64,000 nucleotides of DNA from Rhyzopertha dominica (lineage: Eukaryota; Arthropoda; Insecta; Coleoptera; Bostrichidae), in the NCBI GenBank assembly GCA_025024175.1, contig QCXZ01000003.1, positions 52,656,023 to 52,720,022 on the forward strand, in the 5' to 3' direction. Under the pieces are notes generated by a model, which made no database searches, had not been told where the DNA came from, and saw only the letters and a list, made by a program, of their open reading frames with translations. Both the position numbers and the translations under genes were made by a program. Position 1 is the first letter of the stretch, and each line of letters opens with the position of its first letter. This document shows, one piece after another, positions 57,515-64,000 of this stretch.

Positions 57515-57598
57515 ATAAGATAATATTTTGTCGGATAGATCGCTGTCTCTTGAAAACACTGACAAAGAGTTAATAGTCTGACGTTTCGATTACACCTG
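57515..57598. repeat. Penelope terminal repeat, left (84 bp)
   Basis: Starts ATAAGATAATATTTTGTCGG and ends GATTACACCTG. It is the reverse complement of 59616-59699 with one mismatch in the GACAAAGAG/GACAAAAAG word. Confidence 0.9.
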
Positions 57599-57889
57599 CA
57601 ATCTTTGTCAAAGACGAAGAACCTCAAAATTTGCCTGACACAAGTTCAAACAAAATTTTGAAAGTAAATAAACAAATCACCAAGGATGCGAGACGTCATA
57701 GAAACAACGTGCCAACCTGATAAAAAAGGAACCTAACGATGAAAAAGGAACTACCTACCTACTAGATATACACGAACTACTTGATAAAAGATAACTACAA
57801 AATAGCCTTCCAAATGTCACCTAACTCATAATTTCCACAATCCCTATTAAAATTATTAGTATTCCTACAAATTTCTATAGCTTCTTTTA

Positions 57890-59580
57890 TTAGACGTTTG
57901 TGATAATATTTTTCTCTATGTAAAATTTTTGTTTGGTCAAATATGAGTGTTCAGCTACGGAAGATTTATCTATCTGTTGCAACCTAGTAGCACGTATGTG
58001 TTCTTTCAAACGCGTACCTACTTTTCTTTTAGTTTGACCTATGTAACACTTTCCGCAAGAACAAGTAATTTTGTAAACACCTTCACTTTCTAAATGTACT
58101 TTATCTTTAGTAGAACTTAAAATTTTATCTAAATTATTATATGTACTATCAACAACTAAAATATCGTGTTTTCTAAGCATCCTCTTTAATTTTTCCGAAA
58201 GGCCTTGTGCATAAGGCAAACTCAACTTCAATTTGCTTTGTCGTGGCTGAGAATTTACTTGATTTGGATGAGCACTTTTATTAAAAACTGACCAAATATT
58301 CTTACTACTATAACCATTTCTCACTAGCGCTGATTTAAGATGATATATTTCTTTTTGTACAGAACTTTCATCTGATATCCTTTGTGCTCTAACAAATAAC
58401 GTCCTAATAAGACTATTCTTTGAGAAGGAGGGTGGTGAGATGTGGCATGTAAATATCTGTCTGTGTGTGTTGGTTTTCTGTAAACCTTGTGTTCTAACTG
58501 TCCAGTGTTTGTTCTGTAAATTTGGACATCTAAGAAAGGTAAACTGCCATTGCTTTCTAATTCCATAGTAAATTTTATGTCGGGATTTTGACTGTTCAAA
58601 TGATTTAGAAACCTACCCAGCTCTTCTATACCGTGGGGCCAAATAACAAAAGTGTCATCTACATACCTATACCAACATTTTGGTTTAAGCTGAAAACTGT
58701 TTATCGCTACATGTTCAAAATTTTCCATAAACAAATTGGCTACTACAGGACTTAGAGGTGAACCCATTGCACAACCTGATTTTTGTTCATAAAAATTATC
58801 ATTCCATAAGAAATAAGTAGATTTTAAACAATGTTCGGATAATCTGGCTATCGTGTCACCTAAGGGATCGCTATTAAGCTTGGATTTGATGATATCTATC
58901 GTTTCAGGAATGGGTACATTCGTAAATAAAGAAACCACGTCAAAACTAACCAAAATATCACCTTCTGAAATACTTAAACCTTTTATCATATCAATAAAGT
59001 CTGAAGAATTTTTGATGAAACTACTGGTATTTCCCACATAAGGTTTTAAATAGTTGGCACAAAATTTTGCCAATCTGTAACAAGGACTGCCAATCGTATT
59101 GACTATGGGTCTTAACGGGACATTGGTTTTGTGGATTTTGGGCAAACCATACAATTTAGGTACCTTGCAATCGGAAACAGTTAAAAGAGACTTCTCCTCA
59201 TTCGAAAGATTTGAACTTTTGATAAGATCATTGGTAATTTTGGAAATTTTTGAGGTAGGATCTCAGGATAATTTTTGATATGTTTCCTCATCTAACAACT
59301 CTCTAACTTTATTCTCGCAATCTGTTCTATCTAAAATTACTGTGGCTGAACCTTTATCTGCTCTAGTAACTATAATGGACTTATCTGTATTCAAATCCTT
59401 AAGAGCATTCATTTCCTCAGATGTCACATTAGGTTTGGGCGTACGTGCATTTCTAATAGCGTGGCATACATCCATCCTAATCTTATCTGCTTGATCTTTC
59501 GGAAGCAGTCTTATACAAGATTCCACAGATGACATTATCTCCACTTTCGGAATGGTCCGTGGCGTTACAGGAAAGTTCAT
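57890..59580 (-). pseudogene. Penelope RT plus GIY-YIG endonuclease, two breaks
   Basis: Reading down from 59580: an N-terminal block ending LDRTDCENKVRELLDEETYQKL, a TGA at about 59263-59265 in the same frame, then SLLTVSDCK and the RT. RT motifs are YGLPKIHKTNVPLRPIV, DILVSFDVVSLFTNVPI (motif A, Asp), GCAMGSPLSPVVANLFME (motif B), RYVDDTFVIW (catalytic YVDD, near 58660), and SLPFLDVQIYR, all typical of Penelope-like RTs, which resemble telomerase RT. A one-base loss in an A run near 58420 shifts the frame. The downstream frame (58324-57890) carries KCYIGQTKRKVGTRLKEHI, the YIG half of the GIY-YIG endonuclease, preceded by GVYKITCSCG. Without the two breaks the frame would be about 560 codons. 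Confidence 0.9.
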
Positions 59581-59615
59581 CCCCTTCGCTAAAATATTTA
59601 CAGCAGCATCTGAGA

Positions 59616-59699
59616 CAGGTGTAATCGAAACGTCAGACTATTAACTTTTTGTCAGTGTTTTCAAGAGACAGCGATCTATCCGACAAAATATTATCTTAT
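59616..59699. repeat. Penelope terminal repeat, right (84 bp)
   Basis: Starts CAGGTGTAATCGAAACGTCA and ends TATTATCTTAT; inverted relative to the left copy. On the plus strand the preceding ATCTGAGACAGG plus GAAACGTC resembles a worn hammerhead pattern. Confidence 0.9.
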
Positions 59700-59744
59700 A
59701 TTTATGGACGCTGAAAGCATTCACCCTCGTGTATGATTATTATT

Positions 59745-60537
59745 GTTTACCTTTATAGGAACTATCTTATTCTTTTTCCTATCCTAGCAAGAGATCGCTT
59801 TGAAGCTGTCCGCTGGTTCTTGCTGAACGGTGTATTTATATTCTTTCTCCTGGATTTTCATGGGTTATCCACAAAATAAAACTACATTGCCATCCTAAAT
59901 TCTTACTTACATAACAAGGTTTATTCACATTATCGCTAAACCCGAAAGCGCAACTGATGTGCAGGTAAATGAGGAAAAAAATTCACAATTATTTCTGACA
60001 TCAATTTTAGCTGTCCACCCGGTAGTGAACCCTATGAGCCACTACTGGAATACTTGTTTTGTTTGTTTATTCGCATCGAATTAAATAATATACTTGGTTT
60101 GCTGAATATTCGAATATCGAATACAAGGTTCTCAAATTCTTACAGCTCTTGTCAGAGGAATAACTGTTAATCATTTGTATAACATCAACACCAACAAAAG
60201 CAATGTGTAATTGAGATATTAGTTTAGGAATTTTCATAATATAACATACGGTGAAAGCATCAACATCAAACATTTAATTTCTCTCGCGAAACTTCAATTT
60301 TCGTGATGTTGCCTAACATCAATTTTCCATTACCTGTTTTATGTTTCTCGATATACAACTTGAGATGTTCTGCTACCGACAGACTACTTAATGATTGATA
60401 TTAATAGCATCGAGAGCGAGAGCCTGCAGGTAGTTAAACTGCTGAACTATTCCGAGAGCCCTGGAGGCCAATAATAATACTCGACGTAATACCACCACGT
60501 CAGAGTGAAGCGGTGCAATTGTCATAGCCAGACTCAC
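59745..60537. other. Intron or flank of the receptor gene
   Basis: No further gene content. On the minus strand this lies directly downstream of the exon donor at 60538, so it is intron of the receptor gene. Confidence 0.6.
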
Positions 60538-60781
60538 CTAGCATGCCAACGGGGAACTGGTAAGGGGCTTGCAGAGGATTTTCGATGACACTCTGGGTAA
60601 CAACCCAGACATAGTTCTCTCCCGTTAGGTGGAAGTCCTTCTTGGCCGCAGTTAGAATGTCGATGGCCTCTTCGCGCGTACAGTACAGCAACATCACTCT
60701 GGCTTCGGAGTCTACCAGAGCGGCTAGATCCCCAGTCTTCGCGACCAGAACTGCATTAAGGATGGTGAACTTGAATCGATC
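60538..60781 (-). CDS. Nmdar2: Internal exon of an NMDA-type glutamate receptor subunit
   Basis: A 244-bp exon (81 codons plus one base). On the minus strand it follows the acceptor TTTTTCTTTCAG and ends at the donor GTGAGT (bases 60537-60532). It opens [19 protein letters not shown] and continues with [21 protein letters not shown], then [17 protein letters not shown] and, at the end, QFPVGMLG. This belongs to the bilobed extracellular amino-terminal domain of ionotropic glutamate receptors. The [11 protein letters not shown] and [14 protein letters not shown] strings fit insect NMDA receptor subunit 2 as I remember it, rather than NMDAR1. The full receptor is a glutamate-gated cation channel at neuronal membranes; this domain governs assembly and allosteric control. 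Codon use is GC-richer than everything around. No stop, frameshift or other exon was found. Confidence 0.85.
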
Positions 60782-61149
60782 CTGAAAGAAAAATAAGTTT
60801 TAGTCATAGCAAAACAGTCTTTAATTTGGAATATTGTTTATTTTAACTCCACAAGGGAATGCAGCACAACTAGTTAACTATCTGTTTAACACTTTTGGCT
60901 TGGCATAAACTGTTTTTGAACCTGTTTATATATACATTCGCGAATTTAAGAGGTGACGAATTTTAACTTCTGTACATAACCCGAATTTATCTGACCATCA
61001 CAGCGTCTGTCTATCCTTTTTTGATCGCTTTTTAAAGCCTTTTATTACACGTATGCATATAGGCCAATTACGTTATCTGGTCTATGTTCGTTGTATAATT
61101 TCTAAAACCGAAGGTAATACCTGTAGATCCGATTAATGTTAAAAACTTC
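60782..61149. other. Intron upstream of the receptor exon
   Basis: Begins (minus strand) with the pyrimidine-rich acceptor tract. Nothing else recognised. Confidence 0.6.
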
Positions 61150-62605
61150 ATCGTTTTGAATTAGTTAGAGTAAAAAAGACGACTTTTGACAAATTAATCC
61201 TTAATTCTAATAATAAACAGAAAGCTACATCAGACGCTATAAAGTTCAATAAAAAAGCAACTAAAGAAATTCAATTTAATCATTGTTTTGTCAACATTGC
61301 ATACCGACTATCCGTGAGGTGTCTGTTAAAGAAGTCAGAGATACCATTGACAAAATTCGAAATACTCAAAGTAAAAACGTTTTCGGTATAAATTCAAATA
61401 TAATTAAGATTTTAAAGAATTTAATATTAATATTAATTACAAGAATTATTAACGTGACTATCACACAAAATTGTTTTCCCAATTTAATGAAAATTTCTAA
61501 AGTCGTTTACGAGAAAGGTAAGTTTTCAGATATGAACAACTATAGACCGATTATCGGAAGAGATTTTGAGATTTTGTTACAAAATAAACAACTAAATGAT
61601 TATTTTGTAAATTTTCGTTCGATTAATAGAAGTCAACTTGGCTTCAGAAACAATTTATCCACGACCTATCAAATTTCTATGTTATAATATGCTTCATGCC
61701 TTCGAGACACTTTGAATTGTTTTAAGCATTAGATTGCATATCGAAAACATGAATCCTATTTTGTTCATAGTTATCGAATTGAATTTATAAATTCTTAGCG
61801 ACAGACAGCACTGTAATGTCGATGCAAATCAGAGATTTGTCAGGCCTACTTCAATTCAATTCGGTGTACCTCAGGGGTCCATTTCTGGACCTCTCTGATT
61901 TTTTATTTACATAATGATCTTCCACAATCTGTTATATCAGAAAAATGCATTTTGTTTACTGACGATTCAACTTTTGTAGGCATGAGTGGTCGTGTGTCAT
62001 CGTTAAACAACATTTCCCTAGAAGCTCAAACTAGAGTAAAACAATGGTTTCTTAGTAACAAGTTGTCTGGGAATTCATACAAAGCATAGCGACTTGTATT
62101 TTCTTTAACCTTACAATTTTTTTAGGTTCCAACGAAAATGTATTAGAATTATTGCTAAACTAGGATATCTGGATGTTTGTCACAATTTATTCAAAAGTCT
62201 CAAAATTTTAACTGTTCCATGTCTGTATGTATATCAATGTCTTATCTTTACTCATATGCACATATATGAATATCAATTGTCAAACCACAGTTATGCCATC
62301 TGTTGAAAGCAGACTTTCTTGGACTCAGCAGAACTCGTAACAGCTCTGATTATTATTGTGTCAAATTCTATAACGTTTTACCTGGCCATGTTAAACACCT
62401 CGATGTAACAAATTTTGAGAAGTATATTGAATCAGTGCTTTTAGATGGTGCTTTTTATTCCTTTGATAAATACATTTTTATGTCTATCACCTCATAGGGG
62501 GAATAAAAGCTTAATCTTACTTTACCTTATATGTAAACATATGTATAAGTTTTTGATGTAAAATGTTAGCACAAATATGTATTATTATTATTATTATTAT
62601 TATCA
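61150..62605 (+). pseudogene. LINE reverse transcriptase, decayed, with 3' end
   Basis: Plus-strand frames give LILNSNNKQKATSDAIKFN near 61200, then VKEVRDTIDKIRNTQSKNVF, FGINSNIIKILKNL, TQNCFPNLMKISKVV, DMNNYRPI, SQLGFRNNLSTTYQI (61283-61687). Further on are a FGVPQGSISGPL block near 61863 (motif B), KCILFTDDSTFVG near 61944 (catalytic TDD), a QTRVKQWFLSNKLSGN block near 62030, and a C-terminal block SSDYYCVKFYNVLPGHVK near 62343. Motif A is missing or unreadable around 61700-61780. The element ends in ATTATTATT repeats at 62581-62604. Stops and frame changes make it inactive. It sits in the presumed intron upstream of the receptor exon, in the opposite orientation. Confidence 0.8.
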
Positions 62606-62788
62606 AGTTCAAAGGCTGATCGATTCACGTGCGTCATCTCCATAATACTAGTGTTTCATTTAGTTTACAGAAGGTGGAAAAAAGGTAAGTCTTTATAAGC
62701 AGTGGTCATGTACTTAAATTCGCAATTCATTTGCCTTACTTTCAAATCCTTGTTGTTGATTTTGTAAAATGTTAAACGTGGTAGGTAT

Positions 62789-62979
62789 AGTGTGCGCCAG
62801 GAAAGAAGTCGCACCTTAGTAATGTAACATCATCCACAATTTGAACGGAGCGAACCCCATGGGTGGGCCGAGCTAGCCTGAAATTATGACTATGAATAAT
62901 AGCGGGCACGCCAATGATTTAAATGTCTCGCGACAATTTTGGTCCCCACCACGCCTACCTTATTTCCTGGCGCACACAT
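62789..62979 (-). mobile_element. MITE family M1, copy 2 (inverted to copy 1)
   Basis: About 190 bp, ends AGTGTGCGCCAGGAAA and TTTCCTGGCGCACACAT, matching over 14 bases. It is the reverse complement of 46765-46974 with moderate divergence. The inner parts carry no coding sequence. Flanks are TAT on both sides, compatible with a short AT-rich target duplication. Confidence 0.75.
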
Positions 62980-64000
62980 TATTTATCTATTCCTGCAGTT
63001 AGCTACAGATTACGAGGTATTTTGCGAGTATTTGTGGAGGTAGTGTATTATATGCTAGTACAAGCACATGCTTGTAAAGTACCGCGTAATAATGTCTTTA
63101 AGTGATATAAAAGAAGTACATTATTACAGTTTATATTCCGTTGTTATTCTGGATGTTGTTTGGAAAATGAGTAATAATTAATAATTACATACTAATTATC
63201 GATTATATCTAAGCATATAATTACGACTTCTTACACACTTAACCACATTACCGCGACAATAACTGCGTGTCGGGAATATAAATGTGGTTATTAGAGAGAT
63301 TACAGTAATAGTATTGTCAAATACGGAATTTACTTTAAATTCATTTTACTAGATCGTTCCACATTCTAGAACAGAACGTTTACTAATTATGTCAACATCT
63401 TTGTGTCATTGTACTTTCCTCTGGCACCAAGTATAGGTAATGCTAGCGATGCATCACGACGTATTAGCGAGTTGGGTATAAATACGCCGATAAATCAATC
63501 GTGAATAACTAGGAAATAATACCGCACAATATACCTAGATAATAATTTTCCCTCTAGCAGGAGTAAGCCCTCGTAGCACATTGTAAGTAACAAAGGTAAA
63601 ATATTCAATTGTCATTGTAATATATTTCTGTGTGATATAATTATTAATATCTGTATAATGTCTATTTATTTATAGATCTCTATGTTAGTAATTAGTTGTG
63701 CAGAACCTACGTCGTATCTCTTCTGCCTTCGCCCCTAGTTATTTGATTCAGGTCTTCTCAGGTAATCTTTAGCACAAAGGCACATAGCCGAAGACAGAGG
63801 GTTGTGTCAGTTTTTGTAGTTAGCTCCTCTTAGTAGAAATAAAAAGAGTAGAATTCGGTGCACCGAATGACGATTGTCGTAGTGAAACACGCAATTGAAC
63901 TGTGCTCTGAGTTTTTATTTGTATTAAATGTAATGAACAAGTGGTTGATGTAGTTGTGTTTAACCAGTATACCTGAGCAGATAGCAGCCGAGCGCAGCCT
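62980..64000. other. No recognised gene; LTR- or promoter-like stretch
   Basis: No coding region. From about 63268 (TGTCGGGAATATAAATG) on, the text has a GGGTATAAATACGCC TATA-like site at 63477-63484, an AATAAAAAGAG site at 63838-63848 and a 16-bp perfect palindrome ATTCGGTGCACCGAAT at 63853-63868. This order could be an LTR or an unrelated promoter. No second copy lies in the window, so it stays open. Confidence 0.3.

Larger units (their letters stand above)
57515..59731 (-). mobile_element. Penelope-like retroelement, nearly complete
   Basis: A 2.2-kb element on the minus strand. Two 84-bp terminal repeats, 57515-57598 and 59616-59699, are inverted relative to each other and differ at one base. 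Outside the right one sits a 32-bp tail (59700-59731), and 13-bp direct repeats flank the whole. Penelope-like elements are known for repeats in either direct or inverted arrangement and for such short tails. The single protein has the family order: N-terminal region, reverse transcriptase, GIY-YIG endonuclease. Terminal repeats hold ATCGAAACGTCAG, the remnant of the hammerhead-like motif of the family. One nonsense codon and one frameshift inactivate the frame. Near-identical repeats point to recent insertion. Confidence 0.92.

Overview
The window looks like a beetle (or closely related insect) genomic segment. It is AT-rich, has no bacterial or viral gene organisation, carries one spliced exon with GT-AG signals, and is filled with insect-type transposable elements. 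The coleopteran guess rests on a short (TCAGG)n run at 52853-52888, the telomere unit of Tribolium and many other beetles, and on element types common in beetles. It is an inference, not proof.

Only one host gene can be supported. A 244-bp exon on the minus strand (60538-60781) encodes part of the extracellular amino-terminal domain of an ionotropic glutamate receptor, best matched from memory to the insect NMDA receptor subunit 2 (Nmdar2). It has a polypyrimidine/AG acceptor and a GTGAGT donor. No other exon was recognised, so the rest is either long intron or flanking intergenic DNA. That DNA serves as a landing field for mobile elements, several of them nested.

Layout. 1-10 kb: decayed LINE pieces (1490-2100 plus; 7180-8350 minus, endonuclease plus RT start), tRNA-derived SINE pieces (6.7-7.1 kb) and a dispersed repeat (6029-6150). 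10-18.3 kb: a minus-strand LINE (10020-11445), a Penelope-like terminal scrap with a hammerhead-like core (11512-11546), and a plus-strand LINE split by a young BEL/Pao LTR retrotransposon (12606-17854). The BEL/Pao copy has LTRs that read as identical, a perfect 5-bp target duplication, a tRNA-Tyr-type primer site, gag and pol in overlapping frames, and an in-frame internal deletion that removes most of RNase H and the integrase zinc finger. 20.6-22.4 kb: a CR1-like LINE with a single internal stop. 22.9-29.4 kb: two unnamed dispersed repeat families and a 757-bp TIR element. 32.4-33.5 kb: a 1-kb near-perfect palindrome. 36 kb: a mariner transposase relic. 41 kb: an array of AGTATCGA-type repeats in inverted blocks with hAT-like ends. 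43-45.5 kb: one LINE inserted into another. 46.8 and 62.8 kb: two inverted copies of one MITE family. 51.7 kb: a tRNA-like sequence that folds completely but is probably a SINE head. 52.6 and 56 kb: two THAP-domain relics, the second inside a 1-kb TIR element. 57.5-59.7 kb: a nearly intact Penelope-like element with 84-bp inverted terminal repeats, a 32-bp tail and a 13-bp target duplication. 61.1-62.6 kb: another LINE. 63.3-64 kb: an uncertain LTR- or promoter-like stretch.

The genes do not form a pathway. The main stories are the host receptor exon, the young BEL and Penelope insertions, and the hairpin-forming elements, which would yield long double-stranded RNA if the region is transcribed as intron. 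Element boundaries are read by eye and are usually good to within 10-50 bases; clade names for LINEs are approximate.
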